Shown piece after piece: positions 10,958 to 23,000 of a stretch of 64,000 nucleotides of DNA. The stretch is taken from NCBI GenBank assembly GCA_013399015.1, contig VWZX01009172.1, positions 88,909 through 152,908 on the forward strand, written 5' to 3'. The number at the start of each line of letters is the position of its first letter. Position 1 is the stretch's first letter. Position numbers and translations under genes: made by a program. Source of the stretch: Galbula dea. Its lineage: Eukaryota > Chordata > Aves > Piciformes > Galbulidae. The notes below the pieces were generated by a model. That model saw nothing but the letters and a program-made list of their open reading frames with translations, did no database searches and was not told the DNA's origin.

Positions 10958-13029
10958 ATGTGTAGTTATTTTATGAGTTCTTTTTTTTCAATTCCTATAT
11001 CTAAACTCTTTGTATTATTTCTGTTGCTTACAGCATAGGCTACCATTAGCTGACATGGATGCTTGTAGTCACGGTCACAACTGAACCTCAGGTGATGCAA
11101 GCCACTGTTGTTCCAGTTGCTGTGCATTTCTGTCAGTCATTTGCACATGAACAAAATTAAGTAGTGATCAATTTGAATTTGCATGGAAGCAGATTTTGTG
11201 AGTGCATATGTTACTTCATCCATGCAATGCTGGCAGTCATATACAAACATGAAGCATATGCATGTGAATTTGCTCACCTGCTCAGGCCCAGTAGGTGTCC
11301 TGAGTGTTTACCACTCCTGATACTACCTTTTCCATCACATACTAGGTAAACAGTGAAAAAGCCTTCCTGTTATTTCTAGCTGTTTTAGTCTTTTTTAGAA
11401 GCCTTTTGGGTTTCTGTCATCATGCAGCTTATATCCAAGCATGGGCTCCAGCTAATTCCAACCATCATCCTACTCCCTTTGTTATTTTTAGTGTGAGTCA
11501 TAATGATTTTATCCCAGTCATATTTCCTCCAAGGTCTCCTATCTCAGACACTTGTAAAGCCTTCCCTCCCTTCTGATGTTCTCTTTGATCTCTTGTTAAT
11601 GACTTAAATCCCTTTACATTTAATCCAAACCAAGTTTCTTTCTTCTCCTCTCAGTTTGCTTCTTTGCACCTGCAGGTGTCTGGGGTTTTTCCCTCACTGT
11701 CTAGAAATCTGGTTTTATTTCTTAATTTCCCTTCTCATTTTTTTTTTAAAGTTTTGCTGTTTTTAAGTTTTTCCCCCATTACACACTTTAGTGGCACACT
11801 GGATGTCTGAACACAATGAGTTAAATGTTTGTACATTTCTTTCTCAAATCAGGTATTTCAAGATGAGTAATAACATGTATATGTACATACACAGACATAG
11901 TAGTCATACTCATGGCTGTTATAGTGAAGTTTGAAGATGGCACTTGTTTCTCATGCTCCTGCTTTTCTGAAGCACTGATTTGGTTGGTCCTGATCCTGCT
12001 AGCTCTCATGCATGATGATAATTTTAAATGTGTAAATAATCCTGCTGTCTCTCTTCAGTGTGAACAAACATATGCTGGGGCAGTAAAATAGTGTCTAGCA
12101 TCTTCACAGATTCAAGGCCATGTTCAGGGATTTTGAATGCTTTTTCTTTACTAACTCCATTCTTTTTTTTGCTGGTAAAGTTTTGAATACAATCACTATA
12201 CCTGTATTATAAAGACCAAAAGTGCAAGTAAGAAAGGAACAAGCGTTGCTCTCCAGCTCACATAAAAACATCAACCACTCTGTTTTTTCAGATTTCCGAT
12301 AGTTGAAAGTGGAATTTGTTGCTGTGGACAACTTATTGAGAACCTGAAGCTTGCATTAAGTGTGGAAGTAAAGAATATTTTCTGTAGGTTTTATTTCTTC
12401 AGCCATACTAGGAGGATTTTTAAGTTACATGCTAAATGCTTGCAGCAGATCATTTTTATTAAGTGTATGGTAAATGTGAACAAAATGTGCCCTTTCTATT
12501 TCTACTGAAATCAGTGGTGTTATTTCAACTGCTTTTAGCAGGAGAGGGATTTAGCTGGATTGGGTATATGTGTATGACTGGGAAATTTACAAAAAGCTGC
12601 AGTTTTCTGGCTGGAATATCTCCCCTGTATTTTTTTCTCTCAGATTGTATTTTCTCAAGAAAAAAAATTGTTCTTTGTTAAGTTTAAACAAGAAAAAATT
12701 CTTAACATTTGGGAGGTTTTTATTTGTATTTAGGAAGACACACACAGAGTTAACAATAATTTGACTCATGGGATAATAATTCTACATGTGGAAGAGAAGA
12801 AGAAATGCTCAACAATTTTTTCCTATCTTTGCTTTGAGGAAAGGCAGATGATGTTGTTCTGTATGGAGATGGTTACATTCTTCTTTCATTTCCAGCAGTA
12901 ACCTGAATCAGCAGGACTTGATTACTTGCATGCAGTGCTGAAATAAAACAAAACCAAAGTACAACATAAAACTTGTCTTAGGGTCCCTCTGGTACATTAA
13001 TGCTGGTTTCTAGTAGGTCTTCTAACACT

Positions 13030-13150
13030 GGGAAAATTCCTAAATCCTGGAAGAAAGCTGATGTTGTGCCAGGGTTTTAAGAAAAGTGAGTATTGTAGGA
13101 TGGGTGGCTACGAATCCATCAGCCTAACATCAGTTTTTGTGAAAACAGCA
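13030..13150 (+). mobile_element. Decayed CR1-like reverse-transcriptase fragment, sense
   Basis: The + strand reads approximately IPKSWKKADVVP-F-K followed by a GGYESISLTSV-like stretch, interrupted by stops and frameshifts. It resembles the CR1 ORF2 segment seen intact in shape at 44330-44430 (EDWKKANITPVFKKGKK, then PVSLTSV). It is a small internal piece with no 3' tail of its own. Confidence 0.6.
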
Positions 13151-13500
13151 GAACAGTCCACAGCAAACTGAAGTGTGCGCAAGGCAGAAGAATGTAAATG
13201 TTAAAGGATTGTGGAATCATAGAATGCTCTGAGCCAGAGGGGACCCACAAGGATCATTTAGTCCAGCTCCCAACACTGCACAGGATACCCTAAGAATCAT
13301 ACCGTATGCCTGAGAACAATGTCCAAACACCTCTTGAACTCTGCTGAACTTGATGCTGTGACTACCTCCCTAGGGAGGTTGTTCCAGAGCCCAGCCACCC
13401 TCTGGGTGAAAAATGTTTTCCTGATGTCTAACCTAAATCTTCAGTGACACAACTTCATGCCATTACGTCTAGTCCTATCACTAACCACAAGTCTAAGGAG

Positions 13501-13879
13501 ATAGAATCATAGCATCACCATAGTTGAAAGCGATCTTAAAGATTATCTAGTTCCCCCCCCTCTGCCTGGCAGGGACACCTTCCACTAGATCAGGTTGGCC
13601 AGAGCCCCATGCAGCCTTGCCTTAAAAGCTTCTGGGGATGGGGCTTCCACAGCCTCTCTGGGCAACCTGTTAAGAGTGTCTCACCACCCTCATGGTGAAG
13701 AACTTCCAAATACCTAAACTAAATCTACCCTCCTCTGGTTTGCATCCATTCCCCCTAGTCCTATCACTATGTGACATACTAAAAAGTCCCTCACCAGCTT
13801 TCCTGTAGGGCCCCTTCAGATACTGGAAGGCCACAATAAGATTTCCTCGGAGCCTTCTTTTCTCCAAACTAAAAGAATC
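13501..13879 (-). mobile_element. CR1 LINE (inner copy), antisense, 5'-truncated, fused to a tRNA-like head
   Basis: Minus-strand CR1 3' end of about 380 bases. It runs from GATTCTTTTAGTTTGGAG (5' side, at 13879) through AGGCTCCGAGGAAATC, GGAATGGATGCAAACC and GGTTGCCCAGAGAGGCTG to the tail (TGATGCTATGATTCTAT at 13501). It is the same general subfamily as the copies at 34.8 kb and 44.9 kb. Its 5' edge abuts a tRNA-Glu-like sequence with no spacer, and the pair sits inside the outer CR1. A possible 4-base target duplication (CTCC, minus strand) flanks the pair. Confidence 0.88.
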
Positions 13880-13951
13880 TTCCCTGACCGGGAATCACAT
13901 GTGGGCTGCAGCAGTGAAAGCGCTGAGTCCTAGCCACTAGACCACGAGGGA
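13880..13951 (-). pseudogene. tRNA-Glu(TTC)-like pseudogene, head of a CR1 chimera
   Basis: 72-base tRNA-shaped sequence on the minus strand. The 5' acceptor half TCCCTCG faces the 3' half TCAGGGA with discriminator A. The D-arm/A-box is GGTCTAGTGGCTAGGA. The anticodon stem CAGCG/TGCTG pairs (one G-T) around loop CTTTCAC, giving anticodon TTC (complement of 13916-13918), i.e. Glu. The 3' half of the T-stem (CCCGG) and AGGGAA are kept, but the 5' half reads CCACA instead of a pairing strand, and acceptor pair 6 is C/C, so it is probably not functional. No CCA is encoded. It joins the truncated CR1 exactly at its 3' end, which suggests a template-switch chimera or a SINE rather than a resident tRNA gene. 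Confidence 0.85.
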
Positions 13952-14090
13952 GCTGATGTCACAGGTCAGTGGTTGCCATTATGAAGCCTCTCATGGGGGT
14001 GCTGAAGACGGCAATGAGGTCTTCCCTCAGCCTTCTCTTTTGCAAACTGAACAAACCAAGTGACCTCAGCTACTCTTCATAAGGCTAAGA

Positions 14091-17000
14091 TGCTAGGATG
14101 CTCACACAACATGAATTAATGGAAGTTTATAGGTAGAAGATTCTGTCAAGTTTGTAATCTTGTATCATTATGAAATTGCTTAGCAAAATGACATATTGAT
14201 GTGATCAGATTTTGCAGATTAGGAAACTGAATTGAAGGAAAATCAATATTGTGTGTGTTACATGGTTTTAAGAAGGATGATCCTATCAATGTGAAAACAT
14301 AGGTCTGAGTGGGGAAGTTAATACGGTGGTGTTTCTGGAGAAATCTCAAAGAGACCGGTCCTAGTGGTAAGATGTATGGTCCTCCTGTTGACATCTTGAA
14401 AGCAAGCCTGGAGTTGCCACAGGTTGTCTTGGTGGGTGACGGAAAGGTGCATGGACTGGCAAGCAGTGGAGAAGACAAGTGCATTGTGGGGGGATGTGGC
14501 TAGATGGTTGGTCACATACCAGGAAGAGCCACTTTCTCTCATGCGGGTACTATGCTCAATGTTGGTAGTTCCTGGTGGGAAAGGGTGACCAAGAGCTGGT
14601 ACAGCCCTTTCAGACAGACCTGTAGTGATGGGGAGGAGGCTTGGTGTCCTCTGTGCCTGAAACTGGTAACGTGCCTGTGGGACTACTGGAATTCCTTCCC
14701 AGGTGACATTGTATGTATAGGGAAGTGGGCCCTCAACAGATAGTGGAAGGAAGATTGTTGGTTGTTACTAAGGTAGCATACTGCACCAGACTTGGGAAAG
14801 TCACTGAGCCAAAAATTGTAGGAGGCTGGGAGGGGGAATGAGGGAGTTGTGCCGTTTGTTTGCCTTTGTTTGCCTACTGTTCCCTTGTTTCTCTTTGTAG
14901 CTGCTGGTAGCCGTGGTCTGAATCAGCACACCTGGGCTTGAAATTGGAAGGGCTCAGGCAGCAGACACAAGAGTTACTAAGAGATCAGAAAACACATCCT
15001 GGGGTGAGAGATGGCAGTTTATTTTGTCCTTTAGTGACCTGCTCATCTAACATTTAATTAATCCCCATATGGTTATTGTGAGTTGCTTCTGTCTTTGCCA
15101 GACGAGGCCAAACTGAAGTTTTCCTTCTGATTTCATGGAATGGGTTTTGACATTGTGAACAGAAGCATTGTGTGGATACAGAATTCCATTAAAAGCTTGT
15201 GTGTTCAGTGCATCCATCATAGAGCCCAAGCCAGATAAAAATGAACAAGCTTAGTTGGAGGCTCTCCTTGTTTTTCTTGAAACATGCTGTTTTTGCTGCT
15301 TAGCTTTTCCCCTGAATCCCGATATCTGGCAATATTGTCTTCGTAAAATATGCTGACCCACTTAGAATCGGCTTAGCCCTTCATAGGTGGAACTGGAAAA
15401 GCTCATTCCACCTCATTCAAATAGCAACTCCAGCATTTTTCCTGGAGTGAAGAAAAAAAAGTAATGTTCATCCCTTCCAGGTGAAAATGTGTATTATTCT
15501 GGCAGTTGAGTAAACTCTGAAAAGCAGGGGAGCGCAGCTATTGATGTCATGGAGGATAAATCTGTTTCCTGCCTCCAGGATGTGTACCCTGTGCCTGTAG
15601 ACACGGCTGCCATTATGCCCACTCCTCTCTGATAATGCTGGCTGAACCTGTGGTCCACCTGCTTTGTCTGGGACGTTGAGGGACACCCGGGCTTTGCCCT
15701 GCCTGACAGAGAGCTGCTCCAGGAAAGGTGCAATGAGTGGCTGTTTCGTCTTGGGGTGGTGGGAGGAGGTTAAAAGCATGATAGAAGTTGCCAAGGTGCC
15801 CAGGCGAAGCATAGGTCTGATAAAGAGGTGGGGTGGATCAGTTGTTACGCTCTTTATCTCTGGGAAGTGGCCAGGAGCCTGCAAGAGGCTCAGAGTTGTT
15901 TATGCATGTGGGGTGTTTTTTCCTTTTATTTCTAAATGCGTATTTCTGCTTTGAGAAGAAAGATGTATCTTTACTGAGTGACTGTGTTCCCTGGGTACAG
16001 TCAAAGAGGTACTTAGGGGCTGCAGTGACAATAAGCTGTTTTGGCTATCATTTACTCTCTTTAGCCTGGAGACTCAGCTGCTTTTAATCCATGCATCTGA
16101 TATGCCTGATAAGAGATTTTTTCACTCTTCATCTAACAGATGTTAGTTGCAGACAGAGGTGGGCATCCAGCTGTTTGGGCTGTTTGGGCAGGCAATCCCA
16201 AAAAATGAGGAAAACTAACCATTCGATTCAGCATTTGAGCTTACGATAGGAGTTGTAGTGTTGTTGGCATTTGGGGGAGGGTGTTAAAACCATACTTTTC
16301 TCAAAAGCTTTGTGGTCAAAACAGTTAGGAGAACCAGAGAGGTGTTTTTCCATAGGTGAAAGAGAGGAGGGCAGCCCCATACATCTCAGAAACCAGGCTC
16401 CAGGACAGGGGTACAAGTGCAAGCTCCCCTTCTGCTCTGGGGACCCTGCTCTAAACCTCTGTCTGCTGGCTCATCTTGAATGCAGAGTGACTCTGTCTTT
16501 CTCGTACCACTTTTAAGGTCTCCACCTCCCCACTGCTTGAGAGCCAGCACAGAGTGATGGGCCAGAGGTCTGCAAACTGTGGAGAAATGTAGAGAAGGGT
16601 TTTGTCTTCATAGCAGTGGTTTGGGTTGCCATCCTTTAGGGTCTGTATTCAGGGATGCTGTCAGGAGTCCAGGATCACTGGTTTTCTGCTCTGCCTTTAG
16701 AGAAGAGGATTCCACTGGCAGATATGAAGTTCTGCTACTTTGTGCTACAGTAATTCGTACTGTGCACTTGTAGTCCAGAGTGGGTACCTGATCCTTGACA
16801 TTTCCTTATTTTCTTTTATTTGTTATGATGGCAGAAAATTATCTCAAATTTTCTTGTACTTGGGAATTTTATTTGATCATACAGTTCAAGAGCATCAAAA
16901 CTACTTTCTTTACTTGTGTTTTCTAAGTGGCAGCTTCTTAAATATCTCTTTTCAGATAGGGATGTGGGTTGAGAGTTTTATACAGGTAAGCACTTGAAAG

Positions 17001-20000
17001 AGACGTTTTAAGATAAAGGACCCCCTAGAGTATATTGATAAAAAGAGGACTAAAGCAAAAACAACAATCAGGATGCATGGTCTCAACTCTCTTGCTGTCT
17101 TGAGAGCCTTGCTTCTCTGTAGGGTCTGATTCCAGTGTCCTTAGGAAGAAGGGGGACATAATGCATGGAATTCTAGCATGGTGAGCCTGTTAGCCGAAGC
17201 AAATGGTACTGGAATGCAGGTCGGTGTCTGGTCCTTCACTGGGAGCTTTGAACGCAGTGGAGATGAAAGCCTGCCTGATCCTTTGTGTACTCACATCAGT
17301 ATCCATGCAGGACCATCCCTTTGACTTTCATATTGGACCAAATTTGTCTCTTAGGAGCTGTACTGCATTAACACAAACTGTAAGTTGGAGGAGGAGGTGA
17401 GATGTTTAAAGCCCCCTTTCTGCTTAGCGAAGAAGCGGTAAATGGGCTTCTGCATGAAAGAGTAGAGCTCAGCAAAGTTACATGGGTGTGAAAGGAAGCT
17501 GAAATGGTGGAATCAGATTTTGGGGAGGGAGAGGAGAAAGACAAAAGGTGGCACTGGAGAGGAGAGCAGCTGGGACCTTCTCCAGAGCCTGATGTTCAGA
17601 CTTAGCCATTTGTTACTGTTGTGTTCCTCAAATTCCCATCTTCCAGTTCCTGTCCATCTCTTACAAAGGAGTCTTCCTTTCTTCTTCTCATTTTAGCTAA
17701 AGCAGGGAATGAGAATAGGGAAGATGTTAGTGTGTAATATTTTGCATGATATCACTATGCAGTGTACAAATAATAAATCACACACTACATGCTTAGACAA
17801 TTTATTGCTGCCTTTTGTATGTGCTGTGGCAAGTGCTCAAAAGGTCAAAAAAGCTTCCTTAACAAATTTGATAAGATAGTGCAGTGAGCTGTAACAGCAT
17901 GAAGTCCTGGGGGCCATAGACCAGAATAGAAGAAATAATTATGCATGGTAATGGGTAATTACAGATAATGGCCTTTTTTGGGGGTGGCAGAAAATACACA
18001 GCCCCAGAGCCTTGCCTGGAATGAACATTGTCTAGCACATTAACTTTATAGCAAGTTAAAAGTTCAGTGCTGGAACCAAAGATAATCCACAACTTCTAAT
18101 AGGAAGAAAACAAAAATACACCTCTCAAAGGCAGTCAAGTGTGCAGGTTTTGCATCCTCTCAGGGGCAGAGCATTTCAGCAGAAAGTAAGTAATGGTGCC
18201 AGCCTTCTTTGACATCTGAAATATCTCTGTCATGATTGTCTGGTGGGAGAAACATTGTGTTCCAGAATTTCTGATTATGATGTTAGGGAGTGATTTCACA
18301 CCAGCCTCATTCAAGGCTACTGTCCGACCTCAAAGCCAGCTATGATTTGAACTAACATTTTGTGAGACTTAATATTGCCAAACCAGTTAATAAGAGTGTA
18401 CTGATGCTTTATATGCTGAGCAAGGGGAAATTGTCAGACGCTGGTCCAAGCCTCTTTTGAGGTCTGAAGGCAAGTATTTCCTGACTGAATAATTAATTTT
18501 TGGTGGTTTAGTGATGTAGATGTTCCCTGCTGTGGAGGCTCACTTGCAGGAGGATACTAACACTGCAGTGATAAAAACAGTCACTCTGAATTGAAAACTA
18601 CAGGAAATGTAAACAGAAGCTGAACTATGCTCATTAGGCAATGGCTATGCCTTCGTGCACCTTGAGTAAATGTATTACATCACTAATCACAGTTCTCGGT
18701 TTTCAGCAGCAGTTCTGTATGTGTGACAAGTCTCTGTAGGCACAGAAGAAATAAAAACTGCTAACCATAGGTGTATGTATGAACTCATGTCAATAAATGC
18801 AGGCAGTGAAAGTCTCGTAACTACCCCACTGCATATACACAATGCCTCTTCTGAACTATACAATCAAGTGGACACTAATTAGCTGTTAATGACCGCATGA
18901 GTAATGGAGCTGTGCCACCCCATGCTCCCAGACATTGAAATGTGGCTATACGTGCAGTTTTGGTTTGTAAAACAGTTCCTGGTGTACATTCATCCAATGC
19001 TGACTAATGTTCTGCCCCCGATTCCCAAGAGTGGTCCAGTAACCATTTCTAGTAGGCAATTTGGTGCTACCCCTTGCCTGAGACGTTGAGAAAGTCTGAT
19101 AGTATAGACTCTGTGCCATTTGACTTCAGCATCGGAGGCTTGCCCAGGCATGTTTAAATATGGTATATGCTAAAATGTGTAACTGGCCCTTAACAGTAGA
19201 GATAGGAGTAGGAAACACTCCATGCTTATATACAGAATGAGTGAATGTTACAGACAGAACTTCAGTGTTTGGATTTCTCAGGGTATATGGTTAAAAATAT
19301 TTGCATCTGTGAGATAAGAGATGATGATAGACATTCCTGTAAATTCCCTGACATTGCTCCTATCTCCCCCCAAAAACTAAGAAGGGAAAGAATGATCTAT
19401 ACACTGGCATCTACATTGATTTTGCCATGCATATCCACTTTTGTGTAAATTGCCATAACTTTATTGAAGTAAATGATCTGAGACTGTTTTACATTAACTG
19501 AAGACTAGACCACTGTTTTTCACCATGCTCTGCTGAGTGAAGGTGGGAGCCTTTATAAGTTACTGAATGTATAAAACCCGTATGTGTAACTGACTCTGAG
19601 AACTCACCTTCCTTAAAAGAAAATCCCAGCTGTCATGAAATGAATTACTGGTTAACTACTATTAATATGCCATAGAGCTGGAGAGTTGTCTACAACACTG
19701 CAAGATCAATAACAGTATTTATCGTGCATCATATTGATCTTCTATGAAAGAGTGGGCTGTGTTTCACAGTGTGTACATAGTGCAAAAAAGTAGCATCACT
19801 TCTCTACAGGAATTAGTAGAGACATAGAAAAGAGCTTAGAGATCCAAGGGCACAGCTGCATGGAGTGATACTGTTGTCTCACTGCAAGAGCAATGCTCAG
19901 ACATGGAGAGCTTCTGGTGGCCCTGCTTTGTAGATTTGGTGTTCCAAAAGCTGAGAATTTTAACATTCTTTTTTTTTGTTTGCTCTTTGAATTTCTGTTC

Positions 20001-23000
20001 CCTGTTCTACAGATTCAGTCCCATATTTTTGGTCATGTCCTGTTTGCAACTTGCAAAATGTTAAAATTTGTGGCTAGGATCAGGGGAAAGACCTAGGAGC
20101 CCTTCCCAGTTTTACCATATAGAGGGTGAAGGCAGCCAGCCAAGGTGTGAGCTTGGCTCCTGCAGCAGCCCTCTTTTCTGAAAGGGCAGGTGAAGGGGCA
20201 GAGTGGGAGTCTGACAGCACAGCAGCCGTTGCCTTGTTGAGAGCTTAATTCCTCTTGAAAATTGCTCCCCTTAGAGCAATGAACCTCAGGGCTGCCCCTC
20301 ATGTGCAAGTGTTGTAATGCGGCAAGCTCTGAGGCAGGGGAGGACCCCATCCTTGCCAGCAGAGCCATTCAGCTGTGTTGAATTACATTAGAAAAAAAAT
20401 AAAACTAAACAAAAACCAGCTGAAAGCTGCATTCTTAACCTTGATGTTCTCTCCTTGCTGGTGGAAAATGCAGCTACAGGCTGACACCCTTACTTGAGGA
20501 GGACACCTTGCTTGTTGCTCTGCTGGAAGCAAGGCTGTTGGAAGGTTCAGCCTGTAGGCAGGAGTCAAGAATTAGAGGCATGGGCCAAAGACCAACCAGG
20601 AAAACCTCAGTTAGTTAAAGCTAAATTACTGTCATTGCTTCCAGTAGATGTGCCCTGTTGTGCAAGTGGTGGCCATACCTGAGGATGCTGCAGCTCAGAA
20701 GCAGTATGCTTAGCCACCAGCTGGCTAGCAGACTTCAGCTGGAAAGAACCAGCATGACTAGAGAAAAAATCCCTTGGGCATATGTTAAATGTGAAAGTTT
20801 CTGTATGCCTATCTCCAAGCACCTTGTTTGATCACTATGGCAGGTTAGCAGGTTTCTTTGACCTTTAATTCTTCTCCACTTGGCTCTTACACTTCTTTGA
20901 AGGTACCCCATGCAGGTATTGGCTGGTCTTAGCTGCTTTCTTCCTGAGCTTTTGTAGCTCAGAAAAAAAGTTAAGACTTTCAGACCCTTCATGAACAGCA
21001 AAACTCTCTCCCCTTAATATATTTACAGTTGTGTGTGTTAGTAGTAGGAGGTCACATGATTAAGCCAGGCTGAATGGGGTAAGAGCATGGAGATGGACTG
21101 GCAGACTGAGCTCTTGACTTATTACATGCCAGAGTTGCTGAAGACCTGCAAGAGCTCATCTCTCCAGAGGCATCCTTCCATCAGGCTGGATAGTTAATCC
21201 TGTGAGGAATTTGAGTAACCTGTGGGGTGCTTTAACTTGTTCATACCTAACGTCTGCCCACAGTCTGGACTCTACAAAGCCATGTCTTACATAAGATGTC
21301 TCCCTTCTGGGTGAAACACCAGATGTCCTCTAGTTGCTACAGAAAAAAAAGCACAGATGTGTCCCAAAGTATGACATCAAAGAAAATCTCGTTTGCTAAA
21401 TTCAGGGAAAAGTGTGAGCAGAAGCATGTGGCAGCTTTCTCCTGCTCTTTGTCAGAATTTGGCAGTCCTTCTGTCTTCATGAGCATGATGGGGCTTGGGT
21501 TTTAGGGAAAATTAACTCATCTGTCTGTCTTTCCAGTGCCATCATAGGAGTCCTGGTGCTATATGGAATTGTGTGTGTCCATCGTTTTGCTTGAACTTTC
21601 CCCTCTCCCATGGCTCCTCTTTTTACTGCTGATCTGCTGGGGCACATCACTGTGGTGTGGCCACAGCTCAGAAATGTTATCTGCCAGGGATGTTAGAGGA
21701 CCATGGTTTCCATAATTCTGTGTTTGTAAGAGAAAAATGCTTCAGGTTGCTGACACCTTGGGAGTTTATGTGTATGGGTGTATGGGTGGCTGGATGAGCA
21801 GGTTACTGTCTCTGTAGACTTAATATTAAGTCTTGAGAGGACAGCTTATAAAGCTGTAGAGACTATTAGAGAACAGAGGGACAGCAGAAGGAATGCAGAG
21901 GACAGTTTTGGTGGATTCGTAACAGCTCTGAGCCCTGAACCACTGACAGCTATTGCGCAGCTAGATAAAGGAAAAGCGGGTGGCAGCAAGTCAACCCTTT
22001 CACAGCTCCAGTGGCAAATGATGGTAGCCCCAACCACATATAGGAAGTAAAAAGAGGAAAGAAGGGACAAAAAGCGTATTTTTTTCTCTTAATACAGCAT
22101 AAGACTGCCACCACCACTCTTTCTCCAGGAACATGCTGTAGCACTGCCAGCCCCTGGAGCATCACAGAGACACAAGGATGCTTGTATGATTTTGTGAGTA
22201 GCTATGGGCAGGTATGTTTTCTAGCTTAGCTCATCTTGTCCCATATTAAGAAACACAGTGCATGAGACCTTTCCAAAAGTTGCAGCAAAACCTGCAACCT
22301 TTCCGCCTTCATCCTTTTAGCTGCTGACACCTCAAGAGTGGCTCATCTTGTGCAGGTGTAAAGAGGCACCATCTTCCTGTTGCTAACATTGTTAGTGGAA
22401 AGTATTCCTTTTTAAGGATGCACTGTAAGTGGAAAGAGACTTGCAGAGAGGTTTCAGAAGAAGTTGCACTTCAGTGCAGCATAGCATAGCACTACCAGAA
22501 GTTCTGCAGCTGGCTGCGTTGCATCTCTCTGTTACATCTGAACTCTGTATCCCAGCAGGGAACGTTCTGGAGCATTTTGGTTTTGGTTTCTATTTTACAG
22601 CATAAAAAGCAGACAAGTGAACCAAAGCTTTATTCAGGAGCTAGGTTTGGGGAGGGGAGTCATACTTTTGCTGTTATATATTAGAATTGTTGGCTTTTAG
22701 TGTCAGTGTTTCAAGTTCTGATTTTATCAAAGAAATGGACAAAAGGATTTGAAGAGAGGCATGCCCAGAATCAGAATTAATAGCAATAACAAAATTTAAT
22801 AAAAATATGAAAGTGCAAAAACTGTGAAGGGTCTTTGTTGCTCTGCAGACTCCTCTGTTCCATGTGCAAATTTGAGAGGAACTCCCAGTGAAAAAGGCCA
22901 GCTAGCTTGTTCTCGTTTGCATAGAGCTGAGGGGCAGAAAAATGAGATGCATCAGGCATGAACACTCATAATAACTGGGTATAGTTCCTTGGTGTTAACA

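Larger units (their letters stand above)
13214..14090 (-). mobile_element. CR1 LINE (outer copy), antisense, split by a later insertion
   Basis: Minus-strand CR1 seen in two blocks, 13214-13500 and about 13955-14090. The first runs from the 3' tail (AATCATAGAATGCTCTGAGC, GACCCACAAGGATCATTTAG) back to 'cctatcactaaccacaagtc'. The second resumes with 'atgaggtcttccctcagcct' and AACTGAACAAACCAAG. The sequence between (13501 to about 13951) is a younger insertion. Resumption of the CR1 consensus on both sides shows that the outer copy is older. Confidence 0.85.

Noticed and set aside
13880..13951. A functional tRNA-Glu gene
   Set aside because: The 5' T-stem strand and one acceptor pair are mismatched, and the sequence is fused to a CR1 inside another CR1. 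It is kept as a pseudogene or chimera head.
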